This document shows, piece after piece, positions 35,773 through 44,707 of a stretch of 64,000 nucleotides of DNA (the stretch's first letter is position 1; the number at the start of each line of letters is the position of its first letter). The notes beneath the pieces were generated by a model. The model was not told the origin of the DNA. It ran no database searches and was given only the letters and a program-made list of their open reading frames with translations. Made by a program: the position numbers and the translations under genes. This DNA is from Hymenobacter monticola (lineage in GTDB: Bacteria > Bacteroidota > Bacteroidia > Cytophagales > Hymenobacteraceae): positions 930,001 through 994,000 of the forward strand of contig NZ_CP094534.1 of NCBI RefSeq assembly GCF_022811645.1, in the 5' to 3' direction.

Positions 35773-36498
35773 CTAAGCCGCCACGGTTTTGCGCGCCCGC
35801 GTCATTTCGCGCTTGCCGGGGGGGCCGGGCAGCTTTTCGGTGTGCCAGCCGGCGGCCCGCAGGTTGCGCCGGAACTGGCCCTGCGCACAGTAGCTCACCA
35901 GCACGGCACCCGGCGCGGCGGCGGCGTAGAGCTGGGCAAAAATGGCTTCCGTCCACAGCTCGGGCTGCTTTTCGGGGGCGAAGGCGTCGAAATAAATCAG
36001 GTCGTAGTAAGCGGCGGGCAACCGGGCCGCTTCCAGCGCCTCGGGCAGCTTGGTGAGGAAAAAGTGGGGCGCCAGCGGCACGGTTTCAGCCCAAGGCGCG
36101 GCGTGCAGCCGCTGGAGCAGCGGCACGGCTTCAGGCGACTCAACAGTCCACTTCTGAGCCAGCTCGGCTACTACTTCGGGCGGCAGCGGCACGGTTTCGA
36201 GGGCGTCGTAGGCCACGGCGGCACCGGCGGCCTGGGCGCGGCTCAACGTGAGCAGGGCATTGAGGCCGGTGCCCAGGCCCACTTCGAGCAAGTGCAGCGG
36301 CCGGGCGCAGGGCCCACCCCGGCCGGCTTCGAGCAGCGGCAGCAGCCCGGCTTCGATGAACACGTGCTCCGACTCCTGCCGGGCGCCGTGGCGTGAGTGG
36401 TAATGCTCGTCGAGCGCCGGCACGTAGAGCGTGGCCGAGCCGTCGGCCGTGCGCCGCACTTCTACCTTTGGCGACTCCAAAAATTGCTCACTGCTCAT
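35773..36498 (-). CDS. mnmD: tRNA 5-methylaminomethyl-2-thiouridine methyltransferase domain protein MnmD
   Basis: This encodes 241 residues from ATG at 36498. Rossmann methyltransferase with SAM motif LEVGLGTG (residues 71-78), YFDAFAPEKQPELW, LVSYCAQGQFRR and the terminal LPGPPGKREMTRA typical of the MnmC N-terminal domain. MnmD methylates the aminomethyl group at wobble U34 of certain tRNAs. In this form the FAD-oxidase half of MnmC is absent, as in many bacteria with stand-alone MnmD. Divergent from the thioesterase gene with only 21 bp between starts. Confidence 0.93.
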   Translation of the reverse strand: MSSEQFLESPKVEVRRTADGSATLYVPALDEHYHSRHGARQESEHVFIEAGLLPLLEAGRGGPCARPLHLLEVGLGTGLNALLTLSRAQAAGAAVAYDALETVPLPPEVVAELAQKWTVESPEAVPLLQRLHAAPWAETVPLAPHFFLTKLPEALEAARLPAAYYDLIYFDAFAPEKQPELWTEAIFAQLYAAAAPGAVLVSYCAQGQFRRNLRAAGWHTEKLPGPPGKREMTRARKTVAA

Positions 36499-36519
36499 TG
36501 CTAACTGTTAACTGATTTT

Positions 36520-36945
36520 ATGCCCCGCGTAAAAGTAGCCCTGCCCGATGCCTTCTCCTTTCGCACCGAAATCCCGGTGCGCATCACCGACCTGAACTAC
36601 GGCGGCCACCTCGGCAACGACGCGCTGCTCAGCATCCTGCACGAGGCGCGGGTGCAGTTCCTGCGCTCATTGGGTCTCGAAAACGACTTTGACCCCGTGA
36701 GCAAGCTCGGCCTCATCATGGTCGATGTGGCGGTGGAGTACAAAGGCGAGGCTTTTCACGGCGACGTGCTGCACCTGCAAATGGCGGCCACCGATGCCAG
36801 CAAGTACGGCTTCGACGTGGTGTACCTCGTGCACAACCAGGCCGGCAAGGAAATAGCCCGCGCCAAAACCGGCATGCTCTGCTTCGACTACAACGTGCGC
36901 AAGCTGCGCCTGCTGCCCGAAGCGCTGGCGGCACAAGTAAGTTAG
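36520..36945 (+). CDS. Acyl-CoA thioesterase, hotdog fold
   Basis: This encodes 141 residues from ATG at 36520. The hotdog-fold signature RITDLNYGGHLGNDALLSIL near residues 22-41 carries the catalytic Asp/Asn and His area of the 4HBT family. DVAVEYKGEAFHGDVLHL follows. Such enzymes hydrolyse acyl-CoA or acyl-ACP thioesters, and the substrate is not determined. Cytoplasmic, probably a homodimer or tetramer. The start lies 21 bp from the divergent mnmD start, so both promoters must overlap the opposite coding region. Confidence 0.9.
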   Translation: MPRVKVALPDAFSFRTEIPVRITDLNYGGHLGNDALLSILHEARVQFLRSLGLENDFDPVSKLGLIMVDVAVEYKGEAFHGDVLHLQMAATDASKYGFDVVYLVHNQAGKEIARAKTGMLCFDYNVRKLRLLPEALAAQVS

Positions 36946-37019
36946 GTTTTTATACGTTATTTATTTTTTATTGCACTTGATATATTTATCTTTAAGCCCA
37001 GAATATTGATAAGCGGTTC

Positions 37020-37859
37020 ATGCCCCTACTTTTACCCTCTTTTTTCATTCGCATCCAACGGTCGCTACTTGGTGTGTTTTGGCTATTATCGGCCCCCGCC
37101 ATTGCCCAAAAGCTACCGATTGCCACCAGTGCCCCAGAACCAGTGTACGCAGTGGTGGAGCAGATGCCCCAACTGCCCGGCGGCGGGGGCAGCGCGGCCG
37201 TTGTGACGTTTCTCCAACAGCACGTCGTTTACCCCGCACCGGCGGCGCAAGCCCGGGCCGAGGGCCGGGTGTTCGTCAGCTTCACGGTCTCGCCTGCCGG
37301 CAAGGTGATGGACGCAGCCGTGGCCAAAAGCTTCCGGCCCGACTGCGACTCGGCGGCGCTGGCGGGTGTGCGGCAGCTGCCGCGGTTCGAGCCCGGCCAG
37401 CAGATGGGGCGGCCGGTGCCGGTGCGCTTCACGCTGCCGGTCACGTTCCGCCTGCCGGCGGCGCAGGCCGCTCCGTCCGACTCGACCAAGCAGGTGTATA
37501 CCTATGTGGAGCAAATGCCCCTGTACCAAGGCGAAGAAGGCACCAAAAGCCTGAGCGAAGACCTGTTGCGCGAGTTTCGGGCGGTAGGTGGCAGCGGCTG
37601 CCCGGTGCCCAGCTTCCAGATTCTGGTTTCCATGAAGGTGGGCCCAAGCGGTACCATCTACGACGTGAAGAGCCTGCGCAACCAATCGGCGTACCCAGCC
37701 GCTAAGCAGCCCACCGAGGGCCGAGGCCCCCTGCCGTCGGCCTGCGACCAAGCATTGGCGGCGGCGGCCCGTAAGCTGCCCCGCCTCACACCCGGCACGC
37801 AAAACGGCCGCCGGGTGGCGGTAAGCTACACGTTTCTGCTTAATAGCAGCGGCCAGTAG
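37020..37859 (+). CDS. Exported protein with two TonB C-terminal-like domains, no membrane anchor
   Basis: This encodes 279 residues from ATG at 37020. Residues 1-29 are a signal peptide ending in APAIAQ. A first TonB_C domain (about 42-145) opens VEQMPQLPGGGG and ends RPVPVRFTLPVTFRLP. A second (about 162-275) opens YVEQMPLYQGEEG and contains a 20-residue loop. There is no N-terminal membrane span or Pro-rich linker, so it cannot act as a standard energy transducer. It is probably periplasmic or outer-membrane associated. The first domain is close in wording to TonB at 32509. AT-rich DNA with TATCTTTA (36987-36994) upstream is a likely promoter. Confidence 0.83.
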   Translation: MPLLLPSFFIRIQRSLLGVFWLLSAPAIAQKLPIATSAPEPVYAVVEQMPQLPGGGGSAAVVTFLQQHVVYPAPAAQARAEGRVFVSFTVSPAGKVMDAAVAKSFRPDCDSAALAGVRQLPRFEPGQQMGRPVPVRFTLPVTFRLPAAQAAPSDSTKQVYTYVEQMPLYQGEEGTKSLSEDLLREFRAVGGSGCPVPSFQILVSMKVGPSGTIYDVKSLRNQSAYPAAKQPTEGRGPLPSACDQALAAAARKLPRLTPGTQNGRRVAVSYTFLLNSSGQ

Positions 37860-37911
37860 CGCGGAAGCAATTTGGGAGGCGCCTTTGGGAACCCAACGCT
37901 TTGCTGGCTTG

Positions 37912-37919
37912 TATCTTTG
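37912..37919 (+). promoter_or_regulatory. -7 element of rlmN, 4 nt before the start
   Basis: TATCTTTG fits TAnnTTTG. A TTTG lies at 37884-37887, 24 nt upstream. A leaderless transcript is implied. Confidence 0.6.
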
Positions 37920-37923
37920 CACT

Positions 37924-39000
37924 ATGCTGCTCGAACTGCCCCTCGCCCCCGCCGTTAAAAAACGCGACATTCGCAAAACCTCGCCCGACGAGCTCAAGGC
38001 CTTTATGGTGGAGCACGGCGAGAAGCCTTTCCGCGCCAAGCAGGTGCTGGAGTGGCTGTGGAAGAACACCGCCGCCACGTTTGAAGAGATGAACAACATC
38101 TCGGTGGCTACGCGCGAGCTGCTCGATAAGCACTTCGTTATTAACGGCGTGACGGTGCAGAACCAGCAGCTCTCGAACGATGGCACCATCAAATCGGCCT
38201 TCCGCCTGTTCGATGGCAACATTGTGGAGGGCGTGCTCATCCCGCATGACACGCGCATGACGGCCTGCATCAGCTCGCAGGTGGGCTGCTCGCTCACGTG
38301 TAAGTTTTGCGCCACCGGCTACATGGACCGCAAGCGCAACCTCGACGCGGCCGAGATTTACGACCAGGTGGTGCGCATCCGGGAGCAGTGCGAGGCCCAG
38401 TACGGCACGCCGCTCACCAACATCGTGTACATGGGCATGGGCGAGCCGCTGCTCAACTACGCCAACGTGGTGGAAAGCGTGCGCCGCATCACCGCGCCCG
38501 ACGGCCTGAACATGGCCCCGCGCCGCATCACCATCAGCACGGCCGGCATTGCCAAGATGATTAAGAAGCTGGCCGACGACGACGTGAAGGCCAACCTGGC
38601 CCTTTCGCTACACGCCCCTACCGACGCCAAGCGTAACGAAATCATGCCCATCAACGAGGCCAACTCCCTGGCCGCGCTGAAGGAGGCCCTGCAGTACTAC
38701 CACCAGAAAACCGGCCGCAAAGTCACCTACGAATACATCGTGTTCGAAAACTTCAACGACGAGCTGGAAGACGCCGCCGAGCTGCTGAAAATTGCCAAAT
38801 GGCTGCCCTGCAAGGTGAATTTGATTGAGTATAACCCCATTGAAAACGCCAGCTACCAGAACGCCGACGCCGACAAAATCACGGCCTTCCACAAGTTCCT
38901 GGCCGACCGCGGCGTGCAAACCAACATCCGCCGCTCGCGCGGCAAAGACATCGACGCCGCCTGCGGGCAGTTGGCCGTGAAGGAGAAAGCCGCCGCATAG
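37924..39000 (+). CDS. rlmN: 23S rRNA (adenine2503-C2)-methyltransferase, also tRNA A37
   Basis: This encodes 358 residues from ATG at 37924, which lies just past the promoter. A longer start at 37885 would include the promoter. Radical-SAM cluster ligands Cys122, Cys126 and Cys129 (CSLTCKFC) and the methyl-carrying Cys347 (AACGQ), which pairs with Cys115 region (ACISSQVGC) in the RlmN mechanism. NIVYMGMGEPLLNY and RRSRGKDIDAACGQ are diagnostic. Terminated at 39023. Confidence 0.97.
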   Translation: MLLELPLAPAVKKRDIRKTSPDELKAFMVEHGEKPFRAKQVLEWLWKNTAATFEEMNNISVATRELLDKHFVINGVTVQNQQLSNDGTIKSAFRLFDGNIVEGVLIPHDTRMTACISSQVGCSLTCKFCATGYMDRKRNLDAAEIYDQVVRIREQCEAQYGTPLTNIVYMGMGEPLLNYANVVESVRRITAPDGLNMAPRRITISTAGIAKMIKKLADDDVKANLALSLHAPTDAKRNEIMPINEANSLAALKEALQYYHQKTGRKVTYEYIVFENFNDELEDAAELLKIAKWLPCKVNLIEYNPIENASYQNADADKITAFHKFLADRGVQTNIRRSRGKDIDAACGQLAVKEKAAA

Positions 39001-39022
39001 CGCCCACCAGTTCACGCCAATT

Positions 39023-39058
39023 AAAAAAGGCCCGCCTGAGTATCAGACGGGCCTTTTT
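39023..39058. terminator. Bidirectional hairpin terminator
   Basis: AAAAAAGGCCCGCCTGA pairs with TCAGACGGGCCTTTTT (one mismatch), between rlmN and the convergent outer-membrane gene. Confidence 0.92.
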
Positions 39059-39076
39059 ACGGTAGGTAGCGGCTCG

Positions 39077-40330
39077 TTATTTCACCCGACCAAAGCGAAA
39101 CGTGACCTCGGCGTAAGGAAAAGCATCGGTGTAGTTCTGGCTCACCCGGCTGTAGGTGTACTGCTCGTCGTAGGCGGTGTGCACGTACATCAGCCCCAGG
39201 CTGCCGCTGATGCGGGGCCACGCCACGCGCAGGCCGGCGATGCCGGCCAGCCCCGTGCTTTTGCGGTTGGTGTCGGTGTAGCGCACGAGGTAGCTTTCGT
39301 TCATCAGGAAGATGCGGCGGCTGACGCGGGTGGCCCCGCCCAGCATGAACACCGGCGTGCTGCCGAAGCCCCCGCTGCCGCTGAAGCCGAAGCCCACGCC
39401 GCCGGTCAGGTTGTGGTCGGCACTGCCCACGGTGGCGTTGGCGTAGGTGACGCCGGCGGTGTAGCCGCTCACGAAAACCACCATGGCCCCCGCGCCGAAA
39501 CGCAGGTTGTCCTTGGCCCCGAAGCTGACCTTGGGCGTGAGCCCAACCAGGTTGTAAGACCCCAGTCCCGGAATGAACGAGGCGATGACGCCCATCGAAA
39601 AATTATCGGTGATGCCGTAGTTCGCGCTCAGCAGGAAGATGTCGATGTCCTGCACGTAGCCTTCGCCGCGGCGCAGGTTGCGGGCCGTGGGACCGAAGAA
39701 CAGGCGGTTGCCGTTGCCTACGTAGTCGTAGCCCCGGCGCGACTGCCCGTCGGTGAGCAGCACCAAATCGCGCAGGTTGGCCCGTTGCACGCGCACGGTG
39801 CCCAGGTCTTTGGTTTCGAATTCCATTTCCTGGGGGCCTGCTGTGCGCAGCACCCCCACGAAGCTGTTGCCCGATTTCAGCTCCACGCTGTAGGAGCGGC
39901 CAATGATTTCGGGCTGCGCGCCGGCCGCGCCGGAACTGCGGGCCAAGGCGGCGCCGGAGCCCCGGCCCGGGGCAGTGGTGGCGGCTCCCGCCGCGGCCGG
40001 CTCCAGTTCGCGCAGGCGCCGCTCGATGACTTCGCGCACGGCCTCGAACTCCATCGGCAGGCTGGGCCGGTTGAGCACCTGGCCGTCGCGCTGGCGGATG
40101 CGCAGCGTGAGGGCGCTGTCGGGGGCCAGGGCACGCACGAAACGGGCGTCCAGAAAATTGTCGGCGGCGTAGTTGGGAAACAAGCCAAAACGGGCTTTTT
40201 CCGCCGCATCGATGACCTCGCCCACGGCGGGGCTCGCCACCAGGGTGCGTTCGGCGGGCGCCTGGGCCCGGGCCGGGACACTGGCAGCTAGCGCCAAGCC
40301 TGCGAAACCAATACGTAGTAAAGAGTGCAT
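39077..40330 (-). CDS. Outer-membrane beta-barrel protein of unknown function
   Basis: This encodes 417 residues from ATG at 40330. Signal peptide residues 1-22 (ends PARAQ). A helical/linker region to about 145, including an Ala/Gly/Ser-rich segment, then a possible LSm-like or SH3-like strand pair (YSVELKSGNSFVGVLR, MEFETKDLGTVRVQRANL), and from about 205 a barrel of alternating strands ending EVTFRFGRVK. The N-terminal extra domain is unlike a plain porin. Function unknown. A CATCTTTG -7-like box lies 20 nt upstream on the minus strand. Confidence 0.8.
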   Translation of the reverse strand: MHSLLRIGFAGLALAASVPARAQAPAERTLVASPAVGEVIDAAEKARFGLFPNYAADNFLDARFVRALAPDSALTLRIRQRDGQVLNRPSLPMEFEAVREVIERRLRELEPAAAGAATTAPGRGSGAALARSSGAAGAQPEIIGRSYSVELKSGNSFVGVLRTAGPQEMEFETKDLGTVRVQRANLRDLVLLTDGQSRRGYDYVGNGNRLFFGPTARNLRRGEGYVQDIDIFLLSANYGITDNFSMGVIASFIPGLGSYNLVGLTPKVSFGAKDNLRFGAGAMVVFVSGYTAGVTYANATVGSADHNLTGGVGFGFSGSGGFGSTPVFMLGGATRVSRRIFLMNESYLVRYTDTNRKSTGLAGIAGLRVAWPRISGSLGLMYVHTAYDEQYTYSRVSQNYTDAFPYAEVTFRFGRVK

Positions 40331-40527
40331 ACGAGGATGGGAATTTTCCTCAAAGATGCTGTTTTACAGGCAATACATTGCAAACTTAAATAGTTGGCAC
40401 AAGGACATTACCGCAGCCCATTCCCGGCACCCAACGGCCAAGAGCCACCCCGTTATCTATCGTGTTATCAGCCTTTTGCAAATACCAACCCCTAAAAAAG
40501 CGTTGGCAAAAAAGGACATTACGGGCA

Positions 40528-41499
40528 CTAATCCTTCCAGCGGCCCGTGGAGCGGGGGCGGCCGGTGGCAATTTCCTCGCTCGATTCGCCGGGGGCAATT
40601 TCCTCCAGCTTCACGCGCACGGCGTGGGCCTTGGGCTGCACCTTCTGGCCGAAGGCATCGGCAAACTCCTGGGTGAACTCAGCCCCGAAGAAGATGATGA
40701 GCGACGAGTAGTTGACCCACAGCAGCAGCACAATGGCCGAGCCCGCCGCCCCAAATGCCGAGCCGGGGTCGGACTTGGCGATGTAGAAAGCAATGAGGTA
40801 TTTGCCGATAACGAACAGGATGGCCGTGATGAAGGCGCCAATGCCCACGTCGCGCCAGCGGATGATGGCATCGGGTAGGAAGCGGTAGATGAGGGCAAAC
40901 AGCAGCGTGGTGATGCCCAGCGACAGCAGCACATCGACGATGTGAATGACGATGACGCCCACTTCGGGAATCTGGCGCTGCAGCCAGTCGGTGAAGGTAG
41001 TGAGCACGGCGCTGACCACGAAGGAGATGAGCAGCAGCAGGGCCACGCTCAGGATGAGGCCGAAGGAGAGAAAGCGCTGCTTGAGGTAGGCCCCGATGCC
41101 GATGCCGGTGGTTTTCACCTTCAGGTTCCAGATGTCGTTGATGCTTTCCTGCAGGGTGACGAAGAAGGTGGTGGCCGCAAAAATGAGCGTGGCCACCCCA
41201 ATGGTGGTGGCCACCGGCCCGCGCTGCTGCACCGTGAACTTGGCAATGCTATCCTGCAGGAACTTCGCCGAATCGGCCCCTACCAGCCCCTTCAGCTGCC
41301 CGTAAATCTGGCCGGTGAGGGCTTCGCCCCCAAACGCCGCGCTGGCCACCGTGATGACGATGAGCAGCAGCGGCGGCAACGAAAAAATGGTGTAGTAGGA
41401 GAGCGCCGCCGCATGCCGGAACGAGTTGTTGTTGCTGAATTCGCCGGCCGAGGACTTGATGACGGCCAGGATATCGGAAAATTTGTAATGCGTAGCCAT
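40528..41499 (-). CDS. YihY/BrkB family membrane protein
   Basis: This encodes 323 residues from ATG at 41499. Six membrane segments match the family: the N-terminal RHAALSYYTIFSLPP-like phrase (here HAAALSYYTIFSLPPLLLIV), then spans near 100-120, 145-170, 190-210, 225-245 and 255-280. The C-terminal tail is charged and cytoplasmic. Family members are probable transporters or RNase BN-misnamed proteins, and the substrate is unknown. An extension to 41595 is not protein-like. Confidence 0.93.
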   Translation of the reverse strand: MATHYKFSDILAVIKSSAGEFSNNNSFRHAAALSYYTIFSLPPLLLIVITVASAAFGGEALTGQIYGQLKGLVGADSAKFLQDSIAKFTVQQRGPVATTIGVATLIFAATTFFVTLQESINDIWNLKVKTTGIGIGAYLKQRFLSFGLILSVALLLLISFVVSAVLTTFTDWLQRQIPEVGVIVIHIVDVLLSLGITTLLFALIYRFLPDAIIRWRDVGIGAFITAILFVIGKYLIAFYIAKSDPGSAFGAAGSAIVLLLWVNYSSLIIFFGAEFTQEFADAFGQKVQPKAHAVRVKLEEIAPGESSEEIATGRPRSTGRWKD

Positions 41500-41606
41500 G
41501 CAGATAGGGAAGAGGTGCGTGCAGCACCTACTACGGGCGGTGGGAGGCCGCGTTATCAGAAAAAAAGATAACCTCTTCCGTAGCCGCCGTTGCACGTCGG
41601 CGCCGG

Positions 41607-42347
41607 CTAGGGTTTTTTGAGCGTCCAGCGCAGCACCTCAATGGGAGCATCGCGCAAGGCCGCGGCCAGCTCGGCGTCGTCGGCAAACTGCAGCTGCGTG
41701 AGCGTGCTGGCTTCCACACTCACCTCGATTTCGGCCGCCTGAAACGGCCAGGGTTCCACCAATACCGGCCCGCCGGCCACGGGCTGGCGCAGGTGGTAGC
41801 GGCGGCCGTCGGGGCCGTGGTGAATTTCGAGGGTGCGGCCCATTTCGGGGATTTCGTGGCGGCAAAGGATGAGCGAGAGCCGGTCGGCCCAGTGCAGCAG
41901 GTCGTAGGCCTGCTGGGCTTCGGCTTTGCGCAGCTTGAGGGCCCGGCGCCACTGCTGCTGCCGGACTTTCAAGTCATCCAGAAAGCTATCAATCTCTTTA
42001 GATTGGCCCCGCAGGCCTTCGTACAAGCAACTCAGGTGCAGGCTGGTGAGCAGGCTGCGCCAGCGCCCCTGGAAGCGCGCGGCGGCCAGCACCCCAGTGG
42101 CCTGTTCCAGCGAAAACTCTTTTTGGGTGAAGTTGGCAGGCGCGCCGGCGGCGGTGAGGCCGTAGTGGCCGCCGCGGCCGTGCCAGGCGGCTTGCTCGTC
42201 GTCGTGCTGGGCCACGGCGGCCAGCAGGCCCACCCAGCGGTCGGGCGGCAGGGCGGGCGGCCAGTGCCAGGCCAGCTGCATGGCCAGCAACGCATGGGCC
42301 TGCTGGTAGATGACTTGCCAGCCGGCGGGCGTGGAGTTGACTATCAT
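41607..42347 (-). CDS. DUF3891 family protein
   Basis: This encodes 246 residues from ATG at 42347. DUF3891 proteins have a His/Asp-rich helical core resembling HD-domain hydrolases. Here IYQQAHALLAMQLAWHWP (about residues 14-31) and AAVAQHDDEQAAWHG (about 45-59) give the conserved Q-x-x-H and HDDE elements, and LLTSLHLSCLYEG and WADRLSLILCRHEIPEMG follow. A metal-binding site is plausible. No function has been proven. The longer frame to 42515 lacks similarity to the family start. Confidence 0.9.
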   Translation of the reverse strand: MIVNSTPAGWQVIYQQAHALLAMQLAWHWPPALPPDRWVGLLAAVAQHDDEQAAWHGRGGHYGLTAAGAPANFTQKEFSLEQATGVLAAARFQGRWRSLLTSLHLSCLYEGLRGQSKEIDSFLDDLKVRQQQWRRALKLRKAEAQQAYDLLHWADRLSLILCRHEIPEMGRTLEIHHGPDGRRYHLRQPVAGGPVLVEPWPFQAAEIEVSVEASTLTQLQFADDAELAAALRDAPIEVLRWTLKKP

Positions 42348-42477
42348 TTGGAACAAAAAACAAGCTTGGGTACATACGGCAGCTGATTTGCATACCGTTA
42401 GTTGCCCAGGCAGGTTGTGAACACAAGCGCACAAATTCGGACGCCAACCGCTGCCTTTGCTTGCCGTACTTTCGGCC

Positions 42478-43371
42478 ATGTCTTTCCCTACAGCCGGCCC
42501 GCCCCCGCCCCTCACCGTGGGGCTGCCCGATGGCCGCCGGTTGGGCTACACGCGCTACGGCGACCCGGCGCACCGAGCCGTGGTGTACCAGCACGGCTTT
42601 GGCACCTCGGGCCGGGCCCTGCCCCCCGATGCGGCCCTGCTAGCCCGACTGCAGCTCCAGATTCTGGCGCCCGACCGGCCCGGCACGGGCCAGTCCAGCG
42701 TGTACCGGCCGCTCACTTTTCCTTCGTTTGCCGATGACGTGGTGGCCCTGCTCGATGCGCTGGGCATTGCGGGGCCAGTGGGCGTAATGGGCTGGTCGGT
42801 GGGCGGGGTACACGCGCTGGCGCTGGCGGCGCGGCACCCGGCGCGGGTGGCGGCTGGCCAGCTGCTCAGCACCTGCCTCCCGCTGGGCGAGCCCGAAGCC
42901 TACCGCCACCTCTCGCCGCTGTGGAAGGCGCTGCGCTGGGGCCAGGTGAGCTTTCCGTGGCTGAACCGCACCACCTTTCTGTGGCTCAGCGGGCAGTGGC
43001 GGCGCCACCCTGACCGCACGATTGATTGGTTTATCCGCCTCATGTTTGCGGAAGAAAAACGTGTGAGCCACCAGCACCGCGCCCTGCTGCGCGACGCGGC
43101 CGCCTGGGGCTTTGCCCACCACGGACGCGGCGTGTACGACGACGCCCAGGCCTGGTGCCGCCCGCCCGGATTTCGCATTGAGGACGTGCAAGCGCCCGTG
43201 CGCCTCTGGCACGGCGCGGCCGACGGTGTGTGGGCGCCAGGCAACATCCCCTACCTGGCCCAACGGCTGGGCGGGGCCCCCGTGCACTTGCTGCCGGGCC
43301 AGGGCCACATGCTCTACCTGGAAAACTGGACGGCTATTCTGGAGGAAATGGCGGGAATGATGAATGCTTAG
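42478..43371 (+). CDS. Alpha/beta hydrolase
   Basis: This encodes 297 residues from ATG at 42478. Nucleophile Ser107 in VMGWSVGGVHAL. The oxyanion region is QHGFGTSG (38-45). The catalytic Asp is probably in HGAADGVWAPGN and the His in PGQGHMLYL. Cap segment about 150-225. A broad family of esterases, epoxide hydrolases and related enzymes, and the substrate cannot be told. TACTTTCG (42467-42474) lies only 3 nt before the start and may be a -7 box, giving a leaderless transcript. Confidence 0.93.
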   Translation: MSFPTAGPPPPLTVGLPDGRRLGYTRYGDPAHRAVVYQHGFGTSGRALPPDAALLARLQLQILAPDRPGTGQSSVYRPLTFPSFADDVVALLDALGIAGPVGVMGWSVGGVHALALAARHPARVAAGQLLSTCLPLGEPEAYRHLSPLWKALRWGQVSFPWLNRTTFLWLSGQWRRHPDRTIDWFIRLMFAEEKRVSHQHRALLRDAAAWGFAHHGRGVYDDAQAWCRPPGFRIEDVQAPVRLWHGAADGVWAPGNIPYLAQRLGGAPVHLLPGQGHMLYLENWTAILEEMAGMMNA

Positions 43372-43394
43372 GATGACAGACGATAGTAGATACG

Positions 43395-44678
43395 TTACTT
43401 CATTCGCACCCGCATTTGATGCCAGCCGGGCTCTTCGTAGTGGTAGCTGAGCAGAAACCCGCTGGTTTCGCAAATCTGGCGGGCAATGGGCAGGCCCAGG
43501 CCCACGCTGCCCGGCGGCCGGCCGGGGTTGGCCCGAAAGCGGGCGAATAGTTGGTCGGCGGGCAAGGCTTGGGGGCGGCCGGTGTTTTGCACCGTGAGCA
43601 GTTGGGGCGTGAGGGACACGCGCACCACGCCGCCCGGCCGGTTGTGCCGGATGGCATTCACCACGAGGTTGCTCACCAGAATATCGAGCAGCGAGCGGTT
43701 CACGGGCAGCAGCACCTGTGGGGCCAGGTCGGTTTCGAGGGTGAGGTCGGCGGCGTCAATCTGCTCGCGCAGCTGCTCCAGCTGGGTGCGCAGGGTGGCG
43801 GCCAGGTCCACGGTTTCGGTGGGGAAGAACAGCTGCTGGTCGAGGTGCACGAGCAGCAGCAGGCTGCGGCACAAGTGCGTGAGGCGTTGCGTGACGGCCA
43901 GCAGCGGCTCGATGTGGCCGGCCTGCTCCTCCGTCAGCCCGGGGGCCTGCACCAACGAATCGAGCTTGGTGCGCAGGATGGCCAGCGGCGTTTGCAGCTC
44001 GTGGGCCGCGTTTTCAGCAAACTCGCGCTGGCGGTGGTAGAGGCGCTGGTGCTTGGCGAGCACCCGCGTCAGGGCCGCGTTCAGGGCCTTGAACTCCGGA
44101 ATATCCGTCGGGGCCAATACCGGCGCGTGGTGCTGGTCGAGCTGGTACTGCTGCAACACGGCCAGCGTGTGGTAGAACGGCCGCCAGTAGCGCCGCGTGA
44201 GCACGTGCTGAATAAGCAGGATGCCGCCCAGCAGCACCGCCAGCAGGATGGCCCCGGCCACCGTAATGCCCACCAGCAAATCCCCGTCATCGAGCACTGA
44301 CGTTCGCACTTCCAGCCGATAGGGCCGGCCCTGAAACCGGACGACCTCGGCTATTTGGCGATACTGCTGCGGCTGGCCGGTGATGGTGTTCAGCATCATC
44401 CGGTCACGGAATTGGTCGGGCCGGGCGGGATATTGTCCAGCCGCCAGGGGCACGAACTCCACGTTGTGGTCGATGCGGTGCCAGAACGCCAGGTCGGCGG
44501 GCGTGCGCAGCTCCAGGCGCGCGCTCCGCTTCACGCGCATTTTGCGCCGCGTGAGGGTACGGTCCACATACACGTAGTACAGCTTGCGAATGACGGTGTA
44601 GTACACCCACGTGCCCGCAGCGGCCACCATCGCGGCGTAGAGCAGGAAAATGACGGTGGTGCGGGCCAGCAGCTTCAT
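43395..44678 (-). CDS. Sensor histidine kinase
   Basis: This encodes 427 residues from ATG at 44678. Two membrane spans (about 8-28 and 138-158) enclose a 110-residue periplasmic sensor region. HisKA domain with His226 in ENAAHELQTPLA, and an ATPase domain with N-box Asn341 (NLVVNAIRHN). The G1-type segment reads VQNTGRP, without the usual DxG, which is common in this subfamily. Downstream of its response regulator (44814-45500, same strand) with a palindrome in between. Signal not known. Confidence 0.95.
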   Translation of the reverse strand: MKLLARTTVIFLLYAAMVAAAGTWVYYTVIRKLYYVYVDRTLTRRKMRVKRSARLELRTPADLAFWHRIDHNVEFVPLAAGQYPARPDQFRDRMMLNTITGQPQQYRQIAEVVRFQGRPYRLEVRTSVLDDGDLLVGITVAGAILLAVLLGGILLIQHVLTRRYWRPFYHTLAVLQQYQLDQHHAPVLAPTDIPEFKALNAALTRVLAKHQRLYHRQREFAENAAHELQTPLAILRTKLDSLVQAPGLTEEQAGHIEPLLAVTQRLTHLCRSLLLLVHLDQQLFFPTETVDLAATLRTQLEQLREQIDAADLTLETDLAPQVLLPVNRSLLDILVSNLVVNAIRHNRPGGVVRVSLTPQLLTVQNTGRPQALPADQLFARFRANPGRPPGSVGLGLPIARQICETSGFLLSYHYEEPGWHQMRVRMK

Positions 44679-44707
44679 GGGGTGAGTAGAGTGATTGGTA
44701 GAACAAC

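Noticed and set aside
40399..40527. Direct repeat AAGGACATTAC at about 40401 and 40512
   Set aside because: It is only 11 nt, with no further structure, and probably chance.
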